This document shows positions 54,263-62,581 of a stretch of DNA of 64,000 nt, piece after piece. The stretch lies in contig NZ_JAKWJR010000007.1 in assembly GCF_022761125.1 (NCBI RefSeq), forward strand, positions 1 to 64,000, read 5' to 3'. The DNA comes from Nocardioides sp. SR21. GTDB lineage: Bacteria > Actinomycetota > Actinomycetes > Propionibacteriales > Nocardioidaceae. Within the stretch, counting starts at the first letter, position 1. Each line of letters opens with the position of its first letter. The position numbers and the translations under genes were made by a program. Below the pieces are notes generated by a model. That model was given only the letters and a program-made list of their open reading frames with translations, ran no database searches and was not told the DNA's origin.

Positions 54263-54766
54263 CTAGCCCGTGAAGGGCACCGCGTCGAGGATGACGACCT
54301 GGAGCTCCTTGCCGTTCGGCGCGAGGTAGCTGACGGTGTCGCCCTTGCTGCGGCCGTTGATGGCCGAGCCGAGCGGCGAGGACGGCGAGTAAACCGTGAG
54401 GCCCTCGGGCTCGATCTCGCGGGCGCCGAGCAGGAACGTCTCGGCCTCGTCGTCGTCATCGCCGACGAACTTGTAGGTGACCTTCATGCCGGGCTCGACG
54501 ACGCCGTCGTCGGCCGGGGTCTCGCCGACCTCGGCGCGCCGCAGCATGTCCTCGAGCTGGCGGATCCGGCCCTCGAGCTTGCCCTGCTCCTCGCGGGCCG
54601 CGTGGTAGCCGCCGTTCTCCTTGAGGTCGCCCTCGTCGCGGGCCGCAGCGATGCGCGCGATGACCTCCTGGCGCACGGGACCCTTGAGGTCCTCCAGCTC
54701 GGTGGTGAGCTTGTCGTAGGCATCCTGGGTCAGCCAGATGGTGCCCTGCTCGGTCGACTGCGTCAT
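54263..54766 (-). CDS. greA: Transcription elongation factor GreA
   Basis: 167 aa from ATG 54766 with AGGAG. The N-terminal coiled coil begins WLTQDAYDKLTTELEDLKGP, with the acidic tip in AARDEGDLKENGGYHAAREE. The C-terminal FKBP-like domain holds VVEPGMKVTYKFVGDD and SPLGSAINGRSKGDTVSYLA. It rescues backtracked RNA polymerase by stimulating transcript cleavage. Order greA-DUF4307-mca is conserved in actinobacteria (Rv1080c-Rv1082). Confidence 0.96.
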   Translation of the reverse strand: MTQSTEQGTIWLTQDAYDKLTTELEDLKGPVRQEVIARIAAARDEGDLKENGGYHAAREEQGKLEGRIRQLEDMLRRAEVGETPADDGVVEPGMKVTYKFVGDDDDEAETFLLGAREIEPEGLTVYSPSSPLGSAINGRSKGDTVSYLAPNGKELQVVILDAVPFTG

Positions 54767-54926
54767 GGGGTTACTCCTGCTACCTCGAGGTACGACGGAT
54801 CCGTCCCGTCGTCGTCGTTCAGTGCCCCGCCCGGTGCCGGCGAAAACGGCAGTGCGTACTCACGCCGGGCCGTTTCGTCGACGGCCCTGCGGGACGGTCA
54901 GTCCGGCAACTGTAACAACTGAAGGC

Positions 54927-55328
54927 TCAGCGGGGGCGTTTCTGGCCCTCGGCCGTGCACCCGAGCAGCTCGACGGAGCTGGCTCTCCGCTCGGTGCGGA
55001 TCGACTGGTCGGTGAGGCCGCTGCGCTCGGGGGTGAAGGGCAGCTCGCCGACCACGCTGTGGTCCTCGGCGTACGCCCGCAGCAGGCAGGACGCCCCGAC
55101 CACGTCGCCGTCGAGCTGGATCTGCACGACCGCGGTCGCCTCGTGCTCGTCGATGACGTCGAACCCGACCAGCTCCGACTCGACCTTCGGCGTCGACTGC
55201 GCCCAGATCGTCCAGCCCAGCCAGCCGAGGAACGCGCCCGCGAGGGCCACGCTCACGCCGATCAGGACCGCCCGGCGCCAGGGCTTGGGGGCGCCGTACC
55301 GGTCGGACAGGTCGGTCGGCGCGCTCAC
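54927..55328 (-). CDS. DUF4307 membrane-anchored protein
   Basis: 133 aa from GTG 55328. A short cytoplasmic start (SAPTDLSDRYGAPKPWRRA), one helix (VLIGVSVALAGAFLGWLGWT) and an extracytoplasmic domain with Cys in GASCLLRAYAED and ELLGCTAEG that may pair. Function unknown but always adjacent to mca and greA. An imperfect palindrome GTCAAATGGTCCCATTGAC lies directly upstream (55331-55349). Confidence 0.86.
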   Translation of the reverse strand: MSAPTDLSDRYGAPKPWRRAVLIGVSVALAGAFLGWLGWTIWAQSTPKVESELVGFDVIDEHEATAVVQIQLDGDVVGASCLLRAYAEDHSVVGELPFTPERSGLTDQSIRTERRASSVELLGCTAEGQKRPR

Positions 55329-55519
55329 CGTCAAATGGTCCCATTGACGAGGGGCCACTCGAGCACCGCCCCGCTGCGCGCCGCCCAGCACGCACGCTGG
55401 ACTGCGTTGTCGTCAGTCGCCGGGACTCCGTCCCGTCTCCCTCCTCCGCCTTGCCAGCGCACGTCCTGGACACCGCTCGCGATGGGCGGTCCTCGGAGCG
55501 GCCCCTCTACGATTGCCGG

Positions 55520-56407
55520 GTGACGCAGCACCCCTCCCGCGCCGGGCTCCGGCTCATGCATGTCCACGCTCACCCCGACGACGAGTCGAGCAAGGGCGCC
55601 GCCAGCACCGCCAAGTACGTCGCCGAGGGCGTCGACGTGCACGTCGCGACGTGCACCGGCGGCGAGCGCGGCTCGATCCTCAACCCGAAGATGGACCGCC
55701 CCGACATCCTGGCCAACATCACCGAGATCCGTCGGCAGGAGATGGAGCGGGCGCGCGACATCCTCGGCATCCGGCAGGACTGGCTCGGCTGGGTCGACTC
55801 CGGCTGGCCCGAGGGCGACCCGAAGCCGCCGCTGCCCGAGGGCTGCTTCGCACTGGTCCCGCTCGAGGAGGCCGCGGCCCCGCTGGTGAGGCTGATCCGC
55901 GAGTTCCGCCCGCACGTGCTCACGACGTACGACGAGCGCGGTGGCTACCCGCACCCGGACCACATCAAGTGCCACGAGATCAGCGTGTACGCGTTCGAGG
56001 CGGCCGCCGACCCGGAGCGCTACCCCGAGCTGGGTGAGCCGTGGCAGGTCCTCAAGCTCTACTACCACCACTCCTTCAACAAGGCCCGGATCCAGGCGAT
56101 CCACGACGCGATGCTCGAGCACGGTCTCGAGTCCCCGTGGGCCGAGCGGCTCAAGGATTGGGAGGACGAGCCCGAGTGGGACGCCCGCGTCACGACCCGG
56201 GTCCCGTGCGGCGACTACTTCGGCGTGCGCGACCAGGCGCTGCTCGCGCACGCCACCCAGATCGACCCCGACGGCTTCTGGTTCGCGATCCCGCGGGAGA
56301 TCCAGGTGCAGACGTGGCCGACCGAGGACTTCGAGCTGGTCGTGAGCCACGTCGCGTCCGAGACCCCCGAGGACGACCTCTTCGCGGGCATCCCCACCCC
56401 CGCCTGA
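55520..56407 (+). CDS. mca: Mycothiol S-conjugate amidase
   Basis: 295 aa from GTG 55520. Zinc site motif MHVHAHPDDESSKGAASTAK and a second His-rich site GGYPHPDHIKCHEISVYAFE; TGGERGSILNP and YYHHSFNKARI follow. It cleaves mycothiol-toxin conjugates to a mercapturate that is exported, the actinobacterial detoxification route. Its presence confirms a mycothiol producer. A small membrane protein follows 12 bp later, as in mycobacteria. Confidence 0.95.
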   Translation: MTQHPSRAGLRLMHVHAHPDDESSKGAASTAKYVAEGVDVHVATCTGGERGSILNPKMDRPDILANITEIRRQEMERARDILGIRQDWLGWVDSGWPEGDPKPPLPEGCFALVPLEEAAAPLVRLIREFRPHVLTTYDERGGYPHPDHIKCHEISVYAFEAAADPERYPELGEPWQVLKLYYHHSFNKARIQAIHDAMLEHGLESPWAERLKDWEDEPEWDARVTTRVPCGDYFGVRDQALLAHATQIDPDGFWFAIPREIQVQTWPTEDFELVVSHVASETPEDDLFAGIPTPA

Positions 56408-56419
56408 GAGACTGAGGAC

Positions 56420-56662
56420 ATGGAGCTGCTTCCCCTGATCGTGAGCCTCGTCGACGAGGTCCCCGAAGCCGAGGACGTCAAGGCCGGATGGGCGGCGTTC
56501 GCGATCTTCCTGCTGCTGATCGCGGCGGTGGCACTCCTGGGCTGGAGCCTGACCCGGCAGCTGCGGAAGGCGCAGGCTGCTGAGGACGCCGGTCTCTACG
56601 ACCCGTCGGACAAGAAGAAGCCCGAGCCGATCCCGGTCGACGACCCCAGCGCCAACACCTGA
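56420..56662 (+). CDS. Small single-pass membrane protein downstream of mca
   Basis: 80 aa. One helix (about 24-46: AAFAIFLLLIAAVALLGWSL) then a charged tail with KKKPEPIPVDDPSANT. Equivalent small genes follow mca in other actinobacteria (Rv1083). Function unknown. Confidence 0.82.
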   Translation: MELLPLIVSLVDEVPEAEDVKAGWAAFAIFLLLIAAVALLGWSLTRQLRKAQAAEDAGLYDPSDKKKPEPIPVDDPSANT

Positions 56663-56667
56663 GCCGG

Positions 56668-57249
56668 CTAGCGCCTGACCAGGCGCACCAGCACGTCGAG
56701 CGCGACGCCGGCGTCGGTCGGACGCTCGACCCGGTCGGCGCGGATCGTGTCGAAGCGCTGCCCCGCCAGGTCCTCGAGCAGGTCCGGTGCGGTGTAGAGC
56801 ACGCCCGCGTCCTGCGGCCCGCCGACGCCGTCGGTGAGGTTCTGTGAGTCGTGCCCGACCACGAGCAGCGTGCCGCCGGGCCGGAGCGACGCGAAGCCGG
56901 CCTGCACCGCCGCTCGCCGGTCGGCCGCCGGGACCTGCAGGTACGCCATCACCGTGAGGTCGTACGACGCTCGCTCGTCCCACGTGGTCGCGTCCGCGCA
57001 GACCCAGCGGACGACGGTCCCGCCCGCCAGCTCGCGTCCCTTGTCGAGGCCGACCTGCGAGTAGTCGACCGCGGTCACGTCCCAGCCGCGCCGCGCGAGC
57101 CAGATCGCGTTGCGGCCCTCGCCGGCGGCCAGGTCGAGCGCTCTGCCGGGAGCGAGGTCCGCGAGCTCGGCCTCGACGAACCGGTTCGGCTCCGCCGACC
57201 AGACCAGGTCGGCCGCGGCGTACCTCGCGTCCCACGCGCTGGCGTCCAT
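56668..57249 (-). CDS. Class I SAM-dependent methyltransferase
   Basis: 193 aa. Motif I ALDLAAGEGRNAIWLARRGW, motif II VTAVDYSQVGLDKGR, VRWVCADATTW, and post-II YLQVPAADRRAAVQ. It matches Tellurite-resistance/TehB-like or UbiE-like small methyltransferases. Substrate unknown. It is convergent with the mca cluster, and 276 bp of element B lie upstream. Confidence 0.9.
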   Translation of the reverse strand: MDASAWDARYAAADLVWSAEPNRFVEAELADLAPGRALDLAAGEGRNAIWLARRGWDVTAVDYSQVGLDKGRELAGGTVVRWVCADATTWDERASYDLTVMAYLQVPAADRRAAVQAGFASLRPGGTLLVVGHDSQNLTDGVGGPQDAGVLYTAPDLLEDLAGQRFDTIRADRVERPTDAGVALDVLVRLVRR

Positions 57250-57302
57250 GGGGGTCAGTCAACCAAGGTTCGTGGCGCAGGACACAGCGCGCGGACCCCG
57301 AT

Positions 57303-57509
57303 CTGTCGCCAAATGCCAAAAACCTGTCGCCGGGTGGCAAGCCTGCCGCATCCGTCGGCCGCCAGACTTGTGACACCGCAACACCGCAGTACGGGTGGAG
57401 TCGGTGCGGATCCCGGGGCCGCACCGAAGCCACAGCCGCATCGCCGGCCGGGTCCTACCGGAAGCCGCGGCGAGCAGAGGTGGACGCCGGTGCGGATCCC
57501 GGGCCCGCA
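57303..57509 (+). other. Composite motif in the 57.25-57.53 kb gap (element B)
   Basis: Part 1 (57303-57343) begins CTGTCGCCAAATGCCAAAAA, matching element A part 1 along 41 nt with TGCC/GGCA pairing. Part 2 occurs twice, 85 bp apart: GGTGCGGATCCCGGGG (57402) and GGTGCGGATCCCGGGC (57487); the first copy is a hairpin CGGTGCGG/CCGCACCG. No gene is supported in this 276-bp gap between the methyltransferase start and the AraC stop. Confidence 0.55.
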
Positions 57510-57525
57510 TCGGCGACACACCGTC

Positions 57526-58539
57526 TCAGGTGACTCCCGCATGGGTCCTGAGGGACCGCCGGTAGGCGAGCGGGCTCGTCCCGAACCACCGGCGGCAGGC
57601 CCGGGTGAACGTGCTCTGCTCCAGGTAGCCCAGCTCCGTGGCCAGGTGCCGCAGCGACATGTCCGAGTCGCGCAGGTACTGCTCGGCCGTGCGCCGCCGC
57701 ACCTGCTGCACGACCTCGGCGAACGTGATGCCCTCCTCCTCGAGGCGGCGCTGCAGCGTGCGCGGGTGCATGCCGAGCTCGTCGGCCACGACGCCCAGCT
57801 CGGTCCGGCCGCTGGGCAGCAGCCGGCGTACGAGCGCCTCGACGACGGGCTGCACGCCCTGGGGGGTGTACGGCGCGATCGACTGCAGGTAGCTGACCAT
57901 CGCCGCGTGGGTCTCGGCGTCGGTGGACACCGGCTGGTCGAGCACGGACGCCTCGAAGTCGAAGGCCGTCGTCGGGCGCAGGAAGTCGAGCCCGCACCCG
58001 AAGTACTCCTCGTACTCGGAGAGCGGGCTGAGCGGGCTGTGGGCCAGCTCGACGCGCAGCGGGGACCAGTCCGGCCCGATCAGGTGCCGGAGCACGCCGA
58101 GCGAGAGCCCGGCGCCGGTCTCGCTCGCGTGGGGGAACGCCAGCATCGAGCCCTCGATCAGGCGGCGCAGCTGGAACCGCGCGCGGTCGCCGGTGACCAC
58201 GACCTCGACCTCGAGGACGGGCGCGTAGGCGCGCAGGTAGCGCTCGATCGTCGACAGCGCCTTCGCGACCGTCGGGGCGCTGCGCGCCGCCGCGCCGACC
58301 GAGCCGAGCACCTCGATGCCCTGCCGGCTCGCCAGCTCGCGCCCCAGGTCGGCGGACTCCGTCGCGTGGGCCGCGCGGTCGATCACGACGAGCACCGACG
58401 GGAAGTCGAGGAAGGTCCCGTAATCACCGATCGCCTCGACCGGGATGCCCACCTCGGCCAGCAGCGCGTCCGGGTCACCGCCGCGCTCCGCGACCAGCTC
58501 ACGGAAGGCCGTGAGCGAGGTGCCGCGGATCAGCGTCAT
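57526..58539 (-). CDS. AraC-family transcriptional regulator (OruR/ArgR-like)
   Basis: 337 aa from ATG 58539. The N-terminal arabinose-type ligand domain (Arabinose_bd family: LTAFRELVAERGGDPDALLA) is followed by a C-terminal AraC HTH: RTELGVVADELGMHPRTLQR, RLEEEGITFAEVVQQVRR, SLRHLATELGYLEQSTFTRA, CRRWFGTSP. It is divergent from ctlX with a 103-bp gap holding an inverted repeat, so it probably regulates that gene. Proteins of this class often respond to amino acids or lipids. Confidence 0.9.
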   Translation of the reverse strand: MTLIRGTSLTAFRELVAERGGDPDALLAEVGIPVEAIGDYGTFLDFPSVLVVIDRAAHATESADLGRELASRQGIEVLGSVGAAARSAPTVAKALSTIERYLRAYAPVLEVEVVVTGDRARFQLRRLIEGSMLAFPHASETGAGLSLGVLRHLIGPDWSPLRVELAHSPLSPLSEYEEYFGCGLDFLRPTTAFDFEASVLDQPVSTDAETHAAMVSYLQSIAPYTPQGVQPVVEALVRRLLPSGRTELGVVADELGMHPRTLQRRLEEEGITFAEVVQQVRRRTAEQYLRDSDMSLRHLATELGYLEQSTFTRACRRWFGTSPLAYRRSLRTHAGVT

Positions 58540-58600
58540 GGTGGCACTCAACGTGGTCCGGGCGATCCCTGCAACCGAAACGCCGGAATCGGCACGTCGT

Positions 58601-58635
58601 GAATGTGAAGTTGTCCGGGGGCCTCGCTTACATTC
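58601..58635. promoter_or_regulatory. Imperfect inverted repeat upstream of ctlX
   Basis: GAATGTGAAG (58601-58610) and CTTACATTC (58627-58635) form an inverted repeat with one extra base, 16 bases apart, in the AraC/ctlX divergent gap. Candidate AraC-type operator. Confidence 0.45.
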
Positions 58636-58642
58636 ATTCGTT

Positions 58643-59677
58643 GTGAGTGCCCAGGCCCCTTCCGCGGTCATCCTGATCCGCGCCGAGCGATTCAAGCCCA
58701 ACCCGGCGACCGCCGCCGACAACGCCTTCCAGCACGACGTGCCGGCGGGTCAGGACGACGACGAGACCGCCGCCAAGGCGCTCGCCGAGATGGACGCGGT
58801 GGCCGATGCGCTGCGCGCGGCCGGCGTACGCGTCCATGTGTTCTCCGACGAGGACCACACCCGGCCGGACAGCGTGTTCCCGAACAACTGGCTCTCCACC
58901 CACGCCGGCGGCAACGTCGCGGTCTACCCGATGTACGCGTCCAACCGGCGCCACGAGCGCCGCGCCGACGTGCTCGAGCTGCTCAAGTCCGAGTACCGCG
59001 TGCAGACGATCATCGACTACTCCGGCCTGGAGCCCGACGGCATCTTCCTCGAGGGCACCGGCGCGATGGTCCTCGACCACGTCTCGCGGGTCGCGTACGC
59101 CGCGCGCAGCCACCGCGCCGACACGCACGTGCTCGAGCGGTTCTGCACCGACTTCGGCTACGAGCCGATGGCCTTCGACGCGGTCGACCACGACGGCGTG
59201 CCGGTCTACCACACCAACGTGATGGGCTGTGTCGGCACGGACGTCGCGTTGTTCGCGCTCGAGCTGATCCCCGACAAGCAGCGTCGCGAGCAGGTCCGCG
59301 AGCGGCTGACGGTCAACGGGCGCACGGTCGTCGAGCTCACGGAGGACCAGGTCCGGCACTTCGCCGGCAACGCCGTCGAGCTCTGCGGGCGCACGTCGGA
59401 CGGCCGGCGGAACTACATCATGGCGATGTCCGCCGAGGCCCACCGCAGCCTGCGCCAGGACCAGATCGACGAGATCGAGAAGTCCTGCACGATCGTCTCG
59501 GTCGACATCCCGACGATCGAGCTCGCCGGTGGCTCCGTGCGCTGCATGATCGCCGGCGTCCACCTGGACCGCCGGCCCGCCGCGGAGCCCGAGATCACCG
59601 AGGCCGTCGAGGCGATCGACGACAACCCGCTCACCGCCGACGGCCGCGACGTGGTCGACGAGGAGCTCGCGCCCTAA
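58643..59677 (+). CDS. ctlX: CtlX-like citrulline/arginine-related hydrolase (amidinotransferase fold)
   Basis: 344 aa from GTG 58643. Guanidino-modifying (penta-EF) fold: VFPNNWLSTHAGGNVAVYPM, LEPDGIFLEGTGAMVLDH, VYHTNVMGCVGTDVALFALE, NAVELCGRTS and the catalytic Cys in GGSVRCMIAGVHL. CtlX proteins act in citrulline use; dimethylargininase or arginine deiminase roles are alternatives. It is divergent from the AraC regulator. Its TAA overlaps the stop of the convergent gene (CTAA, 59674-59677). Confidence 0.85.
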   Translation: MSAQAPSAVILIRAERFKPNPATAADNAFQHDVPAGQDDDETAAKALAEMDAVADALRAAGVRVHVFSDEDHTRPDSVFPNNWLSTHAGGNVAVYPMYASNRRHERRADVLELLKSEYRVQTIIDYSGLEPDGIFLEGTGAMVLDHVSRVAYAARSHRADTHVLERFCTDFGYEPMAFDAVDHDGVPVYHTNVMGCVGTDVALFALELIPDKQRREQVRERLTVNGRTVVELTEDQVRHFAGNAVELCGRTSDGRRNYIMAMSAEAHRSLRQDQIDEIEKSCTIVSVDIPTIELAGGSVRCMIAGVHLDRRPAAEPEITEAVEAIDDNPLTADGRDVVDEELAP

Positions 59678-60750
59678 GGGGCCACGTAGGTCCCGCGTCC
59701 GGTCGGCAGCGGCAGGTCGAGCGTCGTACGGATGCCCGGGGCCGCGGCCCGGACGTCCGGGATCGCGTTCACGATCCGCCCGCACGCGGCCACGATCGCG
59801 GCGTGGTTGTGGTCGCCGTGCTCGCTGCTCGGCACGATGTCGACGACGTACGACGGCTCGCCCACGATCTCGACGCGGTAGGCACCGCCGCCGCTGGTGG
59901 GGCGGGCCCAGTCGGGCCTGAGGTCGTCGCGGGTGCGGGTGACGTGCTCGACGACGATCGCGGGGTGGCCGTCGACCATGCCGCTGATCGAGAAGTGCAG
60001 GGCGGCGATGGTGCCCTTCTCGATCCGGCCGGCGGCGATGTCGTACGACTCCGGGGCCGGCTCGGCCTCCCAGAACTCCACGATGTCGTCGACCTCGATG
60101 CCGAGTCCGGAGGCCATCATCCGGATCGCGGTGCCCCAGGCGAGAGCGAGCACGCCGGGCAGGAAAAGCAGGGGAGTGGAGTCCACCGGGCTGCCGAAGC
60201 CCATCAGGTCGAACATCACCTCGGTGCCGTCGTACGTCGCGTAGTCGGCGAGCTCGTAGCAGCGGATCTGCTCGATCCGCTGGCAGGTGCTGGCGAGCGC
60301 GAGCGGCACCAGGTCGCTGGCGAAGCCGGGGTCGACGCCGGTGATGTAGACGGTCGCGTCGCCGGCCCGGGCCGAGGCCTCGACCTTGTCGATCACGGGC
60401 TGCGGCATCGTCCCCCACGGGAACTGCAGCGTCCCCGGGGCGGAGCCGACGACGTCGATGCCCGCCTCGAGGAGCTTGCGGACGTCGTTGGTGGCCTCGC
60501 GGGGCCGGGTGTCGCCCATCGCGCAGTAGACGACGCACTCGGGGCGGGCGGCGATGAGCGCGTCCAGGTCGCCGACCGCGGCGATCCCGGTCGTGACGTC
60601 GAGCCCGGCCAGCTCGCCCGCGTCGCGGCCCACCTTGTCCGGGTTCGAGGTGCTCACGGCGACCAGCTCGAACCGGTCGTCGGAGATCAGCTGACGCAGG
60701 GTCAGCATGCCGGCGTTCCCCGTGGCGACCTGGGCGACGCGAATGGTCAT
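59674..60750 (-). CDS. Dihydrodipicolinate reductase-like NAD(P)H-dependent oxidoreductase
   Basis: 358 aa from ATG 60750. N-terminal Rossmann fold: VAQVATGNAGMLTLRQLI, VAVSTSNPDKVGRDAGELAG and VVYCAMGDTRP; GVDPGFASDLVPLALA follows. This class includes 2,4-diaminopentanoate dehydrogenase-like enzymes annotated 'NAD(P)H-dependent amine dehydrogenase', common near steroid genes. Reaction unknown. It is divergent from an SDR across a KstR-like palindrome. Confidence 0.82.
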   Translation of the reverse strand: MTIRVAQVATGNAGMLTLRQLISDDRFELVAVSTSNPDKVGRDAGELAGLDVTTGIAAVGDLDALIAARPECVVYCAMGDTRPREATNDVRKLLEAGIDVVGSAPGTLQFPWGTMPQPVIDKVEASARAGDATVYITGVDPGFASDLVPLALASTCQRIEQIRCYELADYATYDGTEVMFDLMGFGSPVDSTPLLFLPGVLALAWGTAIRMMASGLGIEVDDIVEFWEAEPAPESYDIAAGRIEKGTIAALHFSISGMVDGHPAIVVEHVTRTRDDLRPDWARPTSGGGAYRVEIVGEPSYVVDIVPSSEHGDHNHAAIVAACGRIVNAIPDVRAAAPGIRTTLDLPLPTGRGTYVAP

Positions 60751-60763
60751 GTCCGTCTCATTT

Positions 60764-60779
60764 CTAGAACTTGTTCTAG
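60764..60779. promoter_or_regulatory. KstR-like operator between the reductase and SDR genes
   Basis: CTAGAAC-TT-GTTCTAG is a perfect 7-bp inverted repeat; TAGAACTTGTTCTA fits TnnAACnnGTTnnA exactly. It is 14 bp from the reductase ATG and 24 bp from the SDR ATG, so one site can control both. Confidence 0.72.
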
Positions 60780-60802
60780 TTGCCGGTGCTATCTTGCCAC
60801 GC

Positions 60803-61540
60803 ATGGGTCGTGTGGAGGGCAAGGTCGCCCTGATCAGTGGTGGGGCGCGCAACATCGGCGGCGCCAGCGCGCGGATGCTGGTGGCCGAGGGCGCCAAGGT
60901 CGTCATCGGTGACCTGCTCGACGAGGAGGGCGCCGCGCTGGCCGAGGAGCTCGGTGAGAACGCGCGCTACGTGCACCTCGACGTCACGCAGGACGCCGAC
61001 TGGCGGGCGGCCGTGGAGCTCACGGTCGCGGAGTTCGGCACCCTCAACGTGCTGTTCAACAACGCCGGCATCTTCAACGGCGGCATGCTCCAGCGCTACA
61101 AGCAGGCGCTGTGGCAGGAGATGCTCGACGTCAACCTGACCGGCCCGTTCCTCGGCATGCGCGCCGCCACCGACACGATGATCGCCGCCGGCGGCGGCTC
61201 GATCATCAACACCTCCTCGATCGAGGGGCTGCGGGGCACGCCGTGGGCGCACGGGTACGTCGCCTCCAAGTGGGGACTGACCGGGCTCACCAAGTCGGCG
61301 GCGGTGGAGCTCGCGCCGCACGGCATCCGCGTGAACTCCCTGCACCCCGGCCGGATCAGCACGCCCGCCACCGATGCGATGCCCGAGGACCTGATCCCGA
61401 TCCCGCTCGGCCGCCCCGGCCGGCCCGAGGAGGTCGCGTCGTTCGTGGTGTTCCTCGCCAGCGACGAGTCGTCGTTCGCGACCGGGGCCGAGTTCGTGAT
61501 GGACGGCGGCACGGTCACCGCCATCCCGACCAAGGTCTGA
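60803..61540 (+). CDS. Short-chain dehydrogenase, hydroxysteroid dehydrogenase-like
   Basis: 245 aa from ATG 60803. Rossmann VALISGGARNIGGASARMLV (note GGxxxxGG, variant of TGxxxGxG), NNAGIFNGGM, IINTSSIEGLRGTPW, YVASKWGLTGLTKSAAVELA (Tyr-Lys) and FVMDGGTVTAIP. The sequence resembles 3-alpha/20-beta-hydroxysteroid dehydrogenases. The KstR-like site upstream supports a steroid role. Confidence 0.85.
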   Translation: MGRVEGKVALISGGARNIGGASARMLVAEGAKVVIGDLLDEEGAALAEELGENARYVHLDVTQDADWRAAVELTVAEFGTLNVLFNNAGIFNGGMLQRYKQALWQEMLDVNLTGPFLGMRAATDTMIAAGGGSIINTSSIEGLRGTPWAHGYVASKWGLTGLTKSAAVELAPHGIRVNSLHPGRISTPATDAMPEDLIPIPLGRPGRPEEVASFVVFLASDESSFATGAEFVMDGGTVTAIPTKV

Positions 61541-61552
61541 CATCGTGGTCGC

Positions 61553-62521
61553 GTGGCCGACCGCATCGGGCTGACCTGGCGCTGGTCGTACGCGCTGCGC
61601 GGCGTCGTCGCCGGAGCGCCGGCCGCCGTCGCCGCGTTCTGGGACGTGCAGCTGGCGGCCGGGCTGGCCGTGGGGCTGATCCCCGTCTGCTCCATGCCGC
61701 TGGCGCCGAGCAGGCGCGCGCGGGTCGGGACCGGGATCTACGGCGTGCTCGCCGCCGCGTCGATCGTCCTGGGCGGCTTCCTGGCGCAGTGGCCGGTGCT
61801 GGCGGTCGCCGGCATCGTCCTCGCCGGCGGCCTGCTCGGGCACGCGGTCGCCGCGCTGGGCCGGCCGCTCGCGATGCTGGGGCTGCTGCTGTGCCTGCCC
61901 CTGTTCGCCATCGGGTTCAGCTATCCCGGCACCGACGCGGTCGGCCCGCTCGCCGGCGACATCCTGCTGGGCACGGCGTGGTCCGTGCTCGTGGCGCTCG
62001 CCTGGCCGACGCACGACGGGTCGCCGCCGGCGCCCGCGCCGATGCCGCCCAGAGCGGTGATCGTGCCGTACGGCTGGGTCGCCGGTGCGGCCGGCGCGGT
62101 GTGCGCCACGGTCGGCTTCGCCACCGGCCTGGAGCACGTGGGCTGGGCGCCCGCGGCGGCGCTGCTCGTGATGCGACCCGACCCGCCGGCCCAACGGCTG
62201 CGCTCGCTCGACCGGTTGGCCGACGTGGCCCTCGGCGCCGGCGCCGCGATCCTGCTCGTCCTCGCGGGACCGCCCGACTGGGTGTACGCGCTCGCGGTGC
62301 TGGGCGTGATCGCGGCGGTCACGGGGACCGTCGGGAGCCGGTGGTACGTGCTGCCGACGTTCACGACGTGCCTGGTGTTCCTGCTGCTGCTCGCCGGCGA
62401 CCCGGACGACGCGGGCAGCCGGTTCTGGGAGCGGCTCCTCGAGACGGGGCTCGGGGTCGGCGTCGCGGCGGTCGCCACCTTCGTCGTGCTCCCGGCCGTG
62501 CGTGGCAGGGCTCGCGCATGA
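61553..62521 (+). CDS. FUSC-like integral membrane protein
   Basis: 322 aa from GTG 61553. Up to ten helices in two groups separated by a Pro-rich loop (DGSPPAPAPMPPR): GLAVGLIPVCSMPLAP, GVLAAASIVLGGFLA, MLGLLLCLPLFAIGFS, then VLGVIAAVTGTVGSRWYVLP and VGVAAVATFVVLP. The two blocks and the fusaric-acid-resistance-like pattern suggest an efflux or secretion component. Starts 12 bp after the SDR and ends with ATGA overlap to a tiny frame. Confidence 0.78.
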   Translation: MADRIGLTWRWSYALRGVVAGAPAAVAAFWDVQLAAGLAVGLIPVCSMPLAPSRRARVGTGIYGVLAAASIVLGGFLAQWPVLAVAGIVLAGGLLGHAVAALGRPLAMLGLLLCLPLFAIGFSYPGTDAVGPLAGDILLGTAWSVLVALAWPTHDGSPPAPAPMPPRAVIVPYGWVAGAAGAVCATVGFATGLEHVGWAPAAALLVMRPDPPAQRLRSLDRLADVALGAGAAILLVLAGPPDWVYALAVLGVIAAVTGTVGSRWYVLPTFTTCLVFLLLLAGDPDDAGSRFWERLLETGLGVGVAAVATFVVLPAVRGRARA

Positions 62522-62574
62522 GCGCCCCGGTCTACGCGAACCTGCTCGTCGAGGTGCTGCCCCGGCGGTCATGA
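62518..62574 (+). CDS. Possible 18-aa reading frame after the FUSC gene
   Basis: ATG 62518 overlaps the FUSC stop (ATGA, 62518-62521) and reads MSAPVYANLLVEVLPRRS to TGA 62574. The overlap is the only support; it may be chance. It ends 7 bp from the convergent phospholipase stop. Confidence 0.25.
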   Translation: MSAPVYANLLVEVLPRRS

Positions 62575-62581
62575 CCGGCGC

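Noticed and set aside
55422..55434. DosR-like box upstream of mca (GGGAC-TCC-GTCCC)
   Set aside because: The spacer is three bases rather than four and the flanks do not match; a simple hairpin is as likely.
57259..57542. Minus-strand open frames in the methyltransferase/AraC gap
   Set aside because: They read through the element B repeats (PGIRTD-like strings) and have no recognisable domain or ribosome-binding site.
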